Both the position numbers and the translations under genes were made by a program. Of a DNA stretch of 64,000 bases, positions 24,362-34,076 are shown piece by piece (position 1 is the first letter of the stretch; every line of letters starts with the position of its first letter). This DNA is from Egaibacter sp046050465 (GTDB taxonomy: Bacteria > Pseudomonadota > Gammaproteobacteria > Burkholderiales > Burkholderiaceae_C): the NCBI GenBank assembly GCA_046050465.1, contig JBJOPS010000031.1, forward strand, positions 1 through 64,000, written 5' to 3'. Under the pieces are notes generated by a model. The model searched no databases. It was not told the origin of the DNA and saw nothing but the letters and a program-made list of their open reading frames with translations.

Positions 24362-27300
24362 TTAACGGGCCGGTTGATCGACCACAGGGTGGCTGCTGCC
24401 CCCGGCATCGTGAATGTGATCAATGACAACCGTCTTGATGGCGCCGGGTGCAAATTTGCGTGCCAGCAACGTATACATGGTGGGCACCACGAAGATGGTG
24501 AGCAGTGTGCCCAGGCTCATGCCGCCCACAATGACCCAGCCAATCTGGCGACGGCTCTCCGCACCTGCACCCGTGGCAAGCGCCAGCGGCACTGCGCCCA
24601 GCACCATCGCTCCAGTGGTCATCATGATGGGGCGCAAACGCTGGGTGGCGGACTGCTTGATGGCTTGCAACGTGTCCAGCCCCTGCTCGCGCAGCTGATT
24701 GGCAAACTCCACAATCAAAATACCGTGCTTGGTAATCAAGCCTACCAGCGTGATCAGACCAATCTGGCTGAACACGTTGAGTGTCCCGCCCGACCACTTC
24801 AAGGCAATCAACGCACCCGCCATTGACAGAGGCACGCTAAGCAAAATGACAAACGGGTCGACAAAACTTTCAAACTGCGCCGCCAGCACCAGAAAGATGA
24901 ATACCAGTGCCAGAACGAACACCAGCGACAGGGAGTCAGACGACTTGCGGAACTCGCGACTGGATCCGTTCAGGTCGGTTGCATAGCCAGGCTTGAGAAC
25001 CTTCCTGGCCGTTGCATCCATGAAATCCAGCGCTTCGCCCACAGAGTAGTCTGCAGACAGATTGGCCGTAATGGAGGCCGAACGCCGTTGCCCGAAATGG
25101 TTGAGTTCCCGCGGCACCACCACTTCCCGAATCTTGACCAGCGCCGACAGCGGAATCATCGTGTCATTTTTTCCACGCACAAAAAGTTTCTCAATGTCGT
25201 CCGGTGTATCCCGCCCCGTCGGGTTGGTCTGCACGATCACATCGTATTGCTCACCTTCGCGCTTGTAGCGGGTCACGTTCCGGCCGCCCAGCATGGTCTC
25301 CACAGCGCGCGCAATGGCATCAACGCCAACACCCATGTCAGCAGCACGTTCACGGTCCACCTCAAGTTTGATCTCGGGCTTGTTCAGGCGCAAATCGGAA
25401 TCGACCTGAACAAACCCCGGGTTCTTCGCCAACTCGTCTTGAAACACGCGCACGGTCTGGGCCAGATTCTGGTAGCTCTCGGAAGTGATGATCACAAAAT
25501 TGATGGGCCGCTGGGTAAAGCCCTGGCCCAGCGATGGCGGGGTAATCGGGAAGGCTGTCACACCAGACAGGCTGGACACACGCGGCGTCATTTCCCGGGC
25601 CATCTCCAGCGTGGTTTTTTTACGCTCTTCCCATGGCAGAGCCCGAAAGAAGATATTGCCCTGGGCCACGGTCGGGTTGCCAACGGTCGCAAAAACCCGA
25701 TCAAATTCCGGAAAATTCTGCCCAACCCGTTCAATCGCCAAAGCGTAGCGATTGGTGTAATCCAGCGTTGCGCCGTCGGGCCCGTTGATCTGTGCCACCA
25801 CCACACCCCGGTCTTCGATAGGCGACAACTCGCGCTTGATGTCGGCTTGTGCCCAATAGGAAATCACGCCACTGGCCACCATCACCAGCATTACCAGCCA
25901 CCGGTGTTTCAGCGTCCAGGACAGAACGTGCCCATACCCACGGGTGACAGCAACCAGCACAGCCTCCATCCCGCGGTCAAAGCGCGAGGGCTTAGGGTTG
26001 TGACGCAGTAGTACCGATGACAACATCGGCGACAGCGTCAATGCGACCAGACCCGACACAACTACTGCACCAGCCAGTGCCAGTGCGAATTCCGTAAACA
26101 GGCGCCCGGTCCGGCCGGGCGCAAACGCCAGCGGTGCATAGACAGCCACCAGGGTCATGGTCATGGCGACAATCGCAAAACCCACCTCTCTGGCACCCTT
26201 GATGGCCGCCTGAAACGGCGGCATGCCCTCTTCTATATGCCGGTAAATGTTTTCCAGCATGACAATGGCGTCATCCACTACCAGGCCAATCGCCAGCACC
26301 AGCGCCAGCATTGTCAACGTATTGATGCTGAACCCTGCCAATGCCATCAAGGCAAACGTCCCAATCAGGGACACGGGAATGGCAAGAAGCGGGATGATCG
26401 ACGCGCGCAGTGTGCGTAAAAACACAAAAATCACCAATGCCACCAGCACGCAGGCCTCAACAATGGTCTGGAACACGGCCTTGATGGACCGGTCGATAAA
26501 CACGGAATTGTCATTGGCAATTTCGACTTGAACTCCCGAAGGCAAGTCCTTGCGCACCTTGGTCAGCAACTGGCGAACCCCTGCTGACAAGTCCAGTGGG
26601 TTGGCCGTGGCCTGACGAATCACGCCCAGCGCCACGGAGTCGCGCCCGTTCAGGCGAACACTGGAACGCTCATCGACCGGGCCCTGCTGCACACGCGCCA
26701 CATCGGCAATGCGCACGGGCAAACCATTAACGGTGCGAATAACCACCTGGGAGAATTCCTGCGGACGTTGCAAGTCGGTAGCCGCAGTCACATTGAATTC
26801 GCGCTGCCTGCTCTCAATACGTCCTGCGGGCACTTCCAGATTGGAGCGCCTGAGGGCATCCTCCAGGTCCTGAATGGTCAGTCGATACGCCGCCAGCTTG
26901 TCGGGGTCCACCCAGATTCGCATTGCAAACTTGCGCTCGCCAAACACGCTGACATCCGCAGCGCCTGGGGCTGTCTGCAAAACGGGTTTGACCAGTGAAT
27001 TGGCCATTTCTGACAGTTGCAGCGAACTGTGGGTATCGGAACTGAGCGTCAGAAAGATGACCGGAAAAGCGTCAGCCTCCACCTTTGCAATGACAGGTTC
27101 GTCAATGCCTTGCGGCAAGCGCTGGCGCACGCGAGAAACTTTGTCCCGCACATCAGCGGCGGCGGAATCGGCATCACGGGCCAGGGAGAAACGGATCGAT
27201 ATCTGACTGCGCTCCTGCCGGCTGGACGACGTGATAACGTCCACGCCTTCAATACCGGCCAGCGAATCTTCCAGCACCTTGGTAACCTGTCCTTCAATCA

Positions 27301-27472
27301 CCTCACTTGAAGCGCCACCAAACCGGGTCTGTACGGACACCACCGGTTCGTCAATCTTCGGGTACTCCCGAACGTTGAGCCGGTTGAATGACACGGCACC
27401 GATCAACACGATCAACAGCGACAGCACCGTGGCAAAGACGGGGCGACGGATGGACGTTTCAGCGAGTTGCAT
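24362..27472 (-). CDS. RND multidrug efflux transporter, AcrB/HAE1 type
   Basis: The 1036-residue protein is a full-length inner-membrane RND pump that exports hydrophobic compounds using proton motive force. Visible features are the N-terminal helix (ETSIRRPVFATVLSLLIVLI), the TM4 proton-relay block GLVVDDAIVMLENIYRH with adjacent Asp residues, LAIPVSLIGTFALMALAGFS, the pore-domain halves, and the C-terminal repeat LITKHGILIVEFANQLREQG. The adaptor gene lies 18 bases upstream on the same strand, so the two form an operon. No outer-membrane factor or tetR-type regulator is adjacent, so the tripartite complex must recruit TolC/OprM from elsewhere. Confidence 0.95.
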   Translation of the reverse strand: MQLAETSIRRPVFATVLSLLIVLIGAVSFNRLNVREYPKIDEPVVSVQTRFGGASSEVIEGQVTKVLEDSLAGIEGVDVITSSSRQERSQISIRFSLARDADSAAADVRDKVSRVRQRLPQGIDEPVIAKVEADAFPVIFLTLSSDTHSSLQLSEMANSLVKPVLQTAPGAADVSVFGERKFAMRIWVDPDKLAAYRLTIQDLEDALRRSNLEVPAGRIESRQREFNVTAATDLQRPQEFSQVVIRTVNGLPVRIADVARVQQGPVDERSSVRLNGRDSVALGVIRQATANPLDLSAGVRQLLTKVRKDLPSGVQVEIANDNSVFIDRSIKAVFQTIVEACVLVALVIFVFLRTLRASIIPLLAIPVSLIGTFALMALAGFSINTLTMLALVLAIGLVVDDAIVMLENIYRHIEEGMPPFQAAIKGAREVGFAIVAMTMTLVAVYAPLAFAPGRTGRLFTEFALALAGAVVVSGLVALTLSPMLSSVLLRHNPKPSRFDRGMEAVLVAVTRGYGHVLSWTLKHRWLVMLVMVASGVISYWAQADIKRELSPIEDRGVVVAQINGPDGATLDYTNRYALAIERVGQNFPEFDRVFATVGNPTVAQGNIFFRALPWEERKKTTLEMAREMTPRVSSLSGVTAFPITPPSLGQGFTQRPINFVIITSESYQNLAQTVRVFQDELAKNPGFVQVDSDLRLNKPEIKLEVDRERAADMGVGVDAIARAVETMLGGRNVTRYKREGEQYDVIVQTNPTGRDTPDDIEKLFVRGKNDTMIPLSALVKIREVVVPRELNHFGQRRSASITANLSADYSVGEALDFMDATARKVLKPGYATDLNGSSREFRKSSDSLSLVFVLALVFIFLVLAAQFESFVDPFVILLSVPLSMAGALIALKWSGGTLNVFSQIGLITLVGLITKHGILIVEFANQLREQGLDTLQAIKQSATQRLRPIMMTTGAMVLGAVPLALATGAGAESRRQIGWVIVGGMSLGTLLTIFVVPTMYTLLARKFAPGAIKTVVIDHIHDAGGSSHPVVDQPAR

Positions 27473-27490
27473 GGTGAGTGTCCGGTCTGT

Positions 27491-29104
27491 CTAGCGGCTG
27501 GCTGCAGTGGCTGGTATAGCCGCAGCAATAACGGCGGCAGACGCCCCACCCGAAGGCGCAGACGCAGCACCTTGTGGCGCACGCCCCAACTCAACGATGC
27601 GCAGGGCCGTCCCGTCGCGCTGCAGGCGCTGCTGGCCAGCCAACACCACTGTTTCGCCTTCTGCTACACCCTCGATAATTTCCACTTTTCCTTGCCTGCG
27701 CACGCCCAGCTTGACTTCTTGTCGCCGGGACACAAATTTCGTATCCGGGGGCAATGGCGTCGAACCCTCGGCGGGTGTAGCGGGCGCATCAACAACCTTG
27801 AAGACAAACTGGCGACCGCCCTGGGGAACAATTGCCTCTTCAGGTACAACCAGCGCAGAATCCTTGATGGAAAACACAGTTGTTACCCGTGCAAACATGC
27901 CAGGACGCAACGGAGCGGGAGTTCCGCCCCCAGCGCCTGGGGCGCCACCAGCCACTGGACGAGTAGCTCGGGGTCCAGCTGAACCGCCAGCAGCCTGCGC
28001 TCTGGCAGGGGCAGACGCAAAATCAACAGGGCACCCATTGGCATCGACCAGACCTCTGGCCGCCGGACGGCCTGGCGCCGAGGTACCCGCCGATGTGCCC
28101 GGCTGACCCGATGCGACCGCTCTTGCAGGCTGGCCAGCAGCTACCGGGTTCCTGGCTGCCACAGGTTTGGCGCCAGCCGCCTTGGCGCCAGAAGCCGCAC
28201 CAGCAGGTTTGCCCGCAGCGGGCCCCTGCCCGGCGGCACCCGGGCGCCCCCCGCCCGGAGCCATGGGTTCGCCCATCGTGTTGGGCAAGACAGCACGCAC
28301 GCCAACAGATCGCCCGTTGGCGTCGAGCAGCGGGTCAATGGCTTCGATACGAGCCTTGAATGCACGGCCAGGAAATGCGTCAAGCTGCAGTTCAACACTT
28401 TGCTGCGGCCGCAATTTACCCTGAAAACGTTCAGGCAGGCGGAAGTCAACATACATGCTGCTGATGTCTTCCAGGTTGATCAGATCAGCGCCATCCTTGA
28501 CGTAGTCACCCAGGTTGACATTGCGGATACCGACCGTCCCGTCAAAGGGTGCAATGATGGCCATGCGGGAAAGCCGTGCGCACGAAAGTGCGAGCTGTGC
28601 TTCCACTACCTGCAGGTTGGCCGCACTCTCATCCAGTACCCGCTGGGCAACAAAGTTCTGTGCCACCAGTTCCTGATTTCTCTTCAGATTGGCCTGGGCG
28701 ATGGACACCTGTGCCTGCGCCTGCCGGATTTCGGCACGCTGCAACACGTCATCGAGTTGCACCAGCACCTGCCCTTTTCGCACGTGTGCACCATCGGAAA
28801 AACCCAGTTCTTTTACCCGGCCCGCAACCTCGGGACGCATCATCACGCTCTGTCGGGACCGCAGGGAACCGACAGATTGAGCGTCGTCCTGCAATGAAGT
28901 TCTTTCCACCTTGGCCACCTCCACCCCAGCCGCACGCGGTGCAGATGCAGCCCCGGCAGGAGCTCCTGCGGCACTGACTGCGGAAGCCGGTGATCCCGTT
29001 ATCTCTTTCGGCCCGGATGGCCTGACCTGGTACCACCAGGCTGCACCCGAAGCCGCCGCGATACCCACCACTGCTACGACCGAATAAACTGCTTTGGAAG
29101 CCAT
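27491..29104 (-). CDS. RND efflux periplasmic adaptor with a low-complexity insertion
   Basis: The membrane-fusion protein links the RND pump to an outer-membrane channel. The start MASKAVYSVVAVVGIAAAS at 29104 gives an N-terminal membrane anchor and 537 residues. The lipoyl (RPEVAGRVKELGFSDGAHVRKGQVLVQLDD), coiled-coil (RAEIRQAQAQVSIAQANL) and beta-barrel domains follow. Within the beta-barrel/MP region about 125 Ala/Gly/Pro-rich residues (28270 down to 27895) are inserted, beginning PMAPGGGRPGAAGQGPAAG; typical adaptors have 370-400 residues. The insert seems to be periplasmic and disordered. The remaining C-terminal part (ARVTTVFSIKDSALVVPEEA) is normal. Confidence 0.9.
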   Translation of the reverse strand: MASKAVYSVVAVVGIAAASGAAWWYQVRPSGPKEITGSPASAVSAAGAPAGAASAPRAAGVEVAKVERTSLQDDAQSVGSLRSRQSVMMRPEVAGRVKELGFSDGAHVRKGQVLVQLDDVLQRAEIRQAQAQVSIAQANLKRNQELVAQNFVAQRVLDESAANLQVVEAQLALSCARLSRMAIIAPFDGTVGIRNVNLGDYVKDGADLINLEDISSMYVDFRLPERFQGKLRPQQSVELQLDAFPGRAFKARIEAIDPLLDANGRSVGVRAVLPNTMGEPMAPGGGRPGAAGQGPAAGKPAGAASGAKAAGAKPVAARNPVAAGQPARAVASGQPGTSAGTSAPGRPAARGLVDANGCPVDFASAPARAQAAGGSAGPRATRPVAGGAPGAGGGTPAPLRPGMFARVTTVFSIKDSALVVPEEAIVPQGGRQFVFKVVDAPATPAEGSTPLPPDTKFVSRRQEVKLGVRRQGKVEIIEGVAEGETVVLAGQQRLQRDGTALRIVELGRAPQGAASAPSGGASAAVIAAAIPATAASR

Positions 29105-29240
29105 TGAAAGCCTGCTCTTATGTGATTGTTGACCCACCAACCGACTCGTGAATGTATCAGGACGGCCGCCATCCAGTGCAACGCCAGCAGGCAGACCGGA
29201 CTACTGGTCAAGTCCTTTACTGAAACTTTACAACCAGCCT

Positions 29241-29690
29241 TTACGTACGACCCAGTGCTTTTTCAACACCCCGGTTCGCCAGTCCATCCGCCCGCTCATT
29301 GCCCGGGTCACCAGCATGACCCTTGACCCAGCGCCACTCAATCTTGTGCCCTGAAGAGGCCACCAGGGCATCCAGCTGCTGCCACAACTCGACATTTTTC
29401 ACCGGCTGTTTGGCCGCCGTCCGCCAACCCCGGGCCTTCCAGCCCTGAATCCACTGCGTGATGCCTTTGCGCACATATTCGCTGTCCAGATAAAGCGTAA
29501 CCGCACAGGGGCGTTTCAACGCATGCAATGCCTCTATTACGGCTGTCAACTCCATACGGTTGTTGGTGGTATTGAGCTCCCCTCCAAACAACTCCTTGTG
29601 GACGTGGCCGTGCTTGAGCCAGACACCCCAGCCACCGGGGCCAGGATTACCCTTACAGGCACCATCAGTATAAATTTCAACGTGGTTCAA
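29241..29690 (-). CDS. rnhA: ribonuclease HI
   Basis: RNase HI removes RNA from RNA-DNA hybrids during replication and R-loop repair. The 149-residue product shows the four catalytic acids: D9 in IYTDGACKGNPGPGGWG, E47 in TTNNRMELTAVIEAL, D69 in LYLDSEYVRKG and D135 in NERADGLAN. The basic handle WIQGWKARGWRTAAKQPVKN is also present. It overlaps the upstream methyltransferase gene by four bases on the same strand. Confidence 0.97.
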   Translation of the reverse strand: MNHVEIYTDGACKGNPGPGGWGVWLKHGHVHKELFGGELNTTNNRMELTAVIEALHALKRPCAVTLYLDSEYVRKGITQWIQGWKARGWRTAAKQPVKNVELWQQLDALVASSGHKIEWRWVKGHAGDPGNERADGLANRGVEKALGRT

Positions 29691-30523
29691 ATTCGTTCCT
29701 TGTCATTCATCCACTCAGAGGGATCGATTTTGCGAACCTGGTTCACCACCGAAACCGGCTTGCCCGCAACACTTTTACTGGCTCTCCAGGCGGGCTCCAG
29801 CAATCGCATGCCGCGCACCCGTTTAACCGCCACGACGCAATACACTGCGCCCAATATGGGCCACCAGCGGTCTCCCACCGCATCCATCCAGGCATAGCGA
29901 TCCAGCCATTTTTGACTACGCACGGCAGGTCGATAGCACCCGAAATGCCCCGATTCGACTTCAAAGCTCAACAGGCGCAACCAGTCGCGCAGGCGCCAGT
30001 AACCGATGAATTCACCCGCCTGCGGTAGATACAGTTCGCCAAAACCCATTCGCTGGTAGAGATGGCCCCGGCGCTGACGCAACCCCCACAGGCTGGCCGG
30101 GTTCAACCCGCAAATGACCACCCGACCTTCAGGCACCAGCACGCGCTCGACCTCCCGCAGCGTGGCATGCGGATCGGTGTGCAGCTCCAGTGCGTGGGGC
30201 AGCACCACCAAGTCAAGGCTGCCTTGAGGAAACGGCAGCGCAGTGAAATCAGTCACCAGTGCAGCAGAGACTCTTTTGCAGGCTACAGGTGAATCATGGC
30301 CATCCTGTTGAAGTTCCCGGGTTTGTGAAGCATCAGAGGCCAGCCATCGATGGGGCATGCGATTGGCCTGCAACGCGTCGATTTCGGGCAAACCGAGCTG
30401 CAACGCGTGGTATCCAAAAATGTCCGCTACAGCCGCATCAAACTGAATGCTCTCCCAACTGAGCAGGTAACGACCCGGCGGTGTCTGAAACCAGTCCCGC
30501 AAACCTATAATTTGACTGCTCAT
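29687..30523 (-). CDS. class I SAM-dependent methyltransferase
   Basis: The 278-residue protein has a UbiE/Methyltransf_11-type core: LPFPQGSLDLVVLPHALELH for motif II/III and VLVPEGRVVICGLNPASLWG for the post-III strand. The glycine-rich motif I is weak, because the stretch after DIFGYHALQLGLPE lacks the usual GxGxG, so SAM binding is inferred from later motifs. Similar proteins are found next to gloB and rnhA in many Burkholderiales; the substrate is unknown. Its ATG overlaps the gloB ATG on the opposite strand in the palindrome TCATGA. Confidence 0.85.
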   Translation of the reverse strand: MSSQIIGLRDWFQTPPGRYLLSWESIQFDAAVADIFGYHALQLGLPEIDALQANRMPHRWLASDASQTRELQQDGHDSPVACKRVSAALVTDFTALPFPQGSLDLVVLPHALELHTDPHATLREVERVLVPEGRVVICGLNPASLWGLRQRRGHLYQRMGFGELYLPQAGEFIGYWRLRDWLRLLSFEVESGHFGCYRPAVRSQKWLDRYAWMDAVGDRWWPILGAVYCVVAVKRVRGMRLLEPAWRASKSVAGKPVSVVNQVRKIDPSEWMNDKERI

Positions 30524-31289
30524 GAATCTGATTCCGCTTCCTGCTTTTACCGATAACTACATCTGGCTGCTGCACGATGGTCACAAGGCAATTGTTGTAG
30601 ACCCGGGTGACGCTCAACCCGTTTTGAACGCCCTGCAGCAATACGACCTGCAGCTGGACGCGATTCTAGTCACGCATCATCACGCCGACCACGTCGGGGG
30701 AGTTGATGTCCTGCGAGAGGCTACTGGTGCACGAGTCTGGGGGCCAGCGCGCGAGCGCATTCCCGAGCCGTTGCGGCGCCTGCACCACGGAGATACGGTT
30801 GTTGAGCTGGGCCTGACTTTCTCCGTCATGGACGTACCCGGTCATACATCCGGGCACATTGCCTACTTCTGCGAGTCAATGGATGATGCTCCATTGCTGT
30901 TTTGTGGCGACACCCTGTTTTCAGCTGGTTGTGGCCGACTTTTCGAAGGTACCCCTGCCCAGATGCTGGCCTCGCTGGGCGCGCTGGCCGCCTTGCCAGG
31001 CAACACGCGCGTCTGCTGCACGCATGAATACACGCTGTCCAACCTGAAATTTGCGCAAGTCGTGGAACCCGGCAACGCAGAATTGGCCCAATACAGCGCC
31101 TGGTGCGAGGCGCAACGGGCAAAAGAACAGCCCACTCTGCCCTCCTCCATCGCAAGGGAACTTCAGATCAACCCGTTTTTGCGCACGCGCCAACCCGCTG
31201 TAGTGGCTCAGGCCGTGGCGCGGCAGGCTGAAGGATGGGATGAGGTGGCGGTTTTTGCGGCTATTCGCGAATGGAAAAACAAATTCTGA
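30522..31289 (+). CDS. gloB: hydroxyacylglutathione hydrolase (glyoxalase II)
   Basis: GloB hydrolyses S-lactoylglutathione to lactate and glutathione, the second glyoxalase step. The 255-residue metallo-beta-lactamase fold protein carries the dinuclear metal motif VTHHHADHVGG (HxHxDH) and further ligands in VPGHTSGHIAYF, FCGDTLFSAGCGRLFEG and CCTHEYTLSNLKFA. The HAGH C-terminal domain includes PTLPSSIARELQINPFLR. The stop codon overlaps the start of mltD (TGATG). Confidence 0.96.
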   Translation: MNLIPLPAFTDNYIWLLHDGHKAIVVDPGDAQPVLNALQQYDLQLDAILVTHHHADHVGGVDVLREATGARVWGPARERIPEPLRRLHHGDTVVELGLTFSVMDVPGHTSGHIAYFCESMDDAPLLFCGDTLFSAGCGRLFEGTPAQMLASLGALAALPGNTRVCCTHEYTLSNLKFAQVVEPGNAELAQYSAWCEAQRAKEQPTLPSSIARELQINPFLRTRQPAVVAQAVARQAEGWDEVAVFAAIREWKNKF

Positions 31290-32845
31290 TGACTTACTTT
31301 CGCATTTTGTGCCTGTCCGCTTTGTTCTGGCTGACTGGCTGCGCCACCACCACGCCCGGCAGCCCCACAGACGCCAGCCCCGGCGCGCAAAGCAACAGGG
31401 CGGCTGTTGTCACACCTGAGTTGCCCGCAGCCCGTACGGTACCGGTCATTCCCGCAGAGATCACCATTGCCGGCCCCCAGCCAGCGGGCCCCCTTCAGAA
31501 TGTTGCGAACGGCCAGATCAGCAGCCGCACCGTTGCGGCACTAGAGCCCCCTGCAGATCTGTGGACACGCATCCGCCGGGGATTTGCCATGCCCGACCTG
31601 GAGCACGATTTGGTGCATGACCGCGAGCGGTGGTACGTGCACCGCCCTGACTACATCTTGCGGATGACAGAGCGCTCGCGCAAATACCTGTTCCATATCG
31701 TTGAGGAGCTGGAACGCCGTAACATGCCAACGGATCTCGCTTTGCTACCTTTCATTGAGAGTGCGTTCAACCCCCAGGCCGTTTCCAGCGCCAAGGCAGC
31801 CGGCATGTGGCAGTTCATGCCAAGCACCGGGAAGTACTTTGAACTCAAACAAAACGTCTTTCGCGACGACCGGCGCGACGTACTCGCGTCAACGAGGGCC
31901 GCGCTGGACTACTTGCAAAAGCTGCACGGCATGTTTGGTGACTGGCACCTGGCCCTGGCGGCCTATAACTGGGGCGAAGGAAGCGTCATGCGAGCCATCG
32001 CCAGGAACAAGCGCGCAGGTCTGGGCACGTCCTATTCCGACCTGAACATGCCTGCAGAAACCCGACTGTATGTGCCCAAGCTTCAGGCGGTCAAAAACAT
32101 CGTCGCCAACCCCCAGTCCTTCAGCGCCCAGTTACCCGATATCCCCAATCACCCTTACTTCCAGTCGGTGGATATCACGCGTGATCTGGACGTTGCACTG
32201 GCAGCCCAGCTGGCCGAGATTCCGCTGGAGGATTTCAAGGCACTGAACCCCTCTGCCAGCCGGCCTGTCATTCTGGCGGCAGGCACACCGCAGATCCTGC
32301 TTCCCTGGGACAACGCCATCATCTTCGAGACCAACCTCAAGGAGCGTGGAAATAGCCGTTTGGCCAGCTGGACCGCCTGGACGGCTCCAGCCACCATGAA
32401 AGTGGCTGATGCAGCCAAACGTGTTGGCATGCATGAAGGGCACCTGCGGGAAGTCAACAACATTCCTCCGCGGATGCTGATCAAGGTCGGGTCCACATTG
32501 TTGGTGCCTCGCCCGGAGGGCACTTCCAAAGATGTTTCGGAACAGGTTGCAGACAATGGTCATATGGCGCTGGCACCTGAGGTGGTGCTGCGCCGCAGCA
32601 CCCTGAAGGCCCGCAAGGGCGAATCTGTAGCCTCTATCGCCAAACGCTACAACCTTAGTGCTTCCAGCGTGGCAGAGTGGAACAAGGTTGCCAGTTCGGC
32701 CGCATTCAAAGTGGGCCAGCAGATCGTGGTTTATCTGCCTGTACGTGCAAAGCAAATCGCCCGGATCAAATCAAACAGAAACAATACCCAGTCAATCAAA
32801 CCGGTGCGGCGTGCAGTCGCGCCTCAGAAGAAAAAACGCAGATGA
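31289..32845 (+). CDS. mltD: membrane-bound lytic murein transglycosylase D
   Basis: MltD cleaves the glycan strands of peptidoglycan to anhydromuropeptides. The start at 31289 (MTYFRILCLSALFWLTGC) gives a lipoprotein signal with the lipobox LTGC; an ATG 18 bases upstream is less natural. The Ser/Pro-rich linker is followed by an SLT domain with the catalytic glutamate in LLPFIESAFNPQAVSSAKAA and GMWQFMPSTG, and AYNWGEGSVMRAI. Two C-terminal LysM-type modules follow (around VADAAKRVGMHEGHLREVNN and ARKGESVASIAKRYNLSAS), and the protein ends in a basic tail. It has 518 residues. Confidence 0.94.
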   Translation: MTYFRILCLSALFWLTGCATTTPGSPTDASPGAQSNRAAVVTPELPAARTVPVIPAEITIAGPQPAGPLQNVANGQISSRTVAALEPPADLWTRIRRGFAMPDLEHDLVHDRERWYVHRPDYILRMTERSRKYLFHIVEELERRNMPTDLALLPFIESAFNPQAVSSAKAAGMWQFMPSTGKYFELKQNVFRDDRRDVLASTRAALDYLQKLHGMFGDWHLALAAYNWGEGSVMRAIARNKRAGLGTSYSDLNMPAETRLYVPKLQAVKNIVANPQSFSAQLPDIPNHPYFQSVDITRDLDVALAAQLAEIPLEDFKALNPSASRPVILAAGTPQILLPWDNAIIFETNLKERGNSRLASWTAWTAPATMKVADAAKRVGMHEGHLREVNNIPPRMLIKVGSTLLVPRPEGTSKDVSEQVADNGHMALAPEVVLRRSTLKARKGESVASIAKRYNLSASSVAEWNKVASSAAFKVGQQIVVYLPVRAKQIARIKSNRNNTQSIKPVRRAVAPQKKKRR

Positions 32846-32911
32846 GTTGAATGGGAATTCAAAGCCCATACCAATATGGACGTATTGATAGTTGATATAT
32901 TGCGATCCCGA

Positions 32912-33958
32912 CTACGCCTTGAACTTTGCTTTAGCCCTCTTGGCAAACTCATTGGTAAAAGTCTTGGTCAGATCAATTTTCTGAGTCCTCAAAGCCGACT
33001 CAAAACTAGTTAATGCCTTTAATGCAACCTTTGCGCCATCTTCCGTAATCAAGCCGTCCAGGGCAATCGCCTCTCTCACCTTGTCAAACGACGCGAGGTA
33101 CAGACCACGATCACCCAGTAGATAGGCTTCAGGCACGGTCTTTATCAAGTCACTGGGCCCAGCCGTCTGAAGCCACTTCAAACTGTGAACAATGGCATTC
33201 GCCAAGGCTTGAGCCGTGTTGGGGTTTTTCTCCAGAAATGCCGCAGGTGCGTACAAACATCCGGCTGGCATCGCCCCACCAAATACATCAACTGCGCCCT
33301 TAAGCGTGCGCGTATCAGCAATTACCAGAATCTCGCCTCTTTGCTCCAGCATCGTTATCACCGGGTCCGAACTGCTCAAAATATCAATCTGCCCAGACCT
33401 TATTGCAGCCAACGCACTCGCACCAGTGCCAACACCTACAAAAGTTACCTCACCAGGTTTGATTCCGTAACGTGAAAGCATCAAGCTGGCCACCATATTG
33501 GTAGACGAACCTGGCGCTGACACACCAATCTTTTTGCCACGCAGATCGACGGGGCCCCTATAAGCCGGCAATGTCTTGCGCGACACACCCAACGCAATCT
33601 GGGGGGCACGCCCCTGCAGCACAAACGCCTGAAAAAACTGCTTTTTACCCTGCAGGGTTATCGTATGTTCAAAGGCACCACTGACAACATCACCCTCGCC
33701 ATTCTGTACAGAACGCAACGCCGGGATCCCACCGGGAAAATCAGTAACAGTGACATCAAGCCCTTCGGCAGTGAAAAATCCCAATTGCTCGGCAATTGTC
33801 AGCGGCAACGCATAAAAGGCCCCTTTTCCACCTACTGAAATGGAAATTTTTACTTTTTCCAACCGGGGTTGAGCCCCGAGGTCTTGTACTGCCAGGCAAG
33901 TTGCCGCCAACCCTACTACGGAAGTAAACTGCCGCCGCCCCATAGACATATGCCGCAT
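32912..33958 (-). CDS. ABC transporter substrate-binding protein, NMT1/SsuA-like
   Basis: The product resembles periplasmic proteins of the nitrate/sulfonate/taurine/thiamine-precursor class: KVKISISVGGKGAFYALPLT, EQLGFFTAEGLDVTVTDFPGG and LRGKKIGVSAPGSSTNMVAS. The start at 33958 (MRHMSMGRRQFTSVVGLAAT) has AGGGG about eight bases upstream and gives a Tat-like signal with RRQF; 348 residues. No permease or ATPase gene is next to it, so it is an orphan binding protein. The ligand cannot be deduced from sequence. Confidence 0.85.
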   Translation of the reverse strand: MRHMSMGRRQFTSVVGLAATCLAVQDLGAQPRLEKVKISISVGGKGAFYALPLTIAEQLGFFTAEGLDVTVTDFPGGIPALRSVQNGEGDVVSGAFEHTITLQGKKQFFQAFVLQGRAPQIALGVSRKTLPAYRGPVDLRGKKIGVSAPGSSTNMVASLMLSRYGIKPGEVTFVGVGTGASALAAIRSGQIDILSSSDPVITMLEQRGEILVIADTRTLKGAVDVFGGAMPAGCLYAPAAFLEKNPNTAQALANAIVHSLKWLQTAGPSDLIKTVPEAYLLGDRGLYLASFDKVREAIALDGLITEDGAKVALKALTSFESALRTQKIDLTKTFTNEFAKRAKAKFKA

Positions 33959-34076
33959 ACGGACCCCTGTTTGTGACTGTTTATTGCTGTTATGCAGCAA
34001 GCCTACCAAGTCAACAAAAAACCCGCATCAGGAACTTCCCGATCGGGTTTGTACTTAGGCAGTAGTCAGTAGAAGA

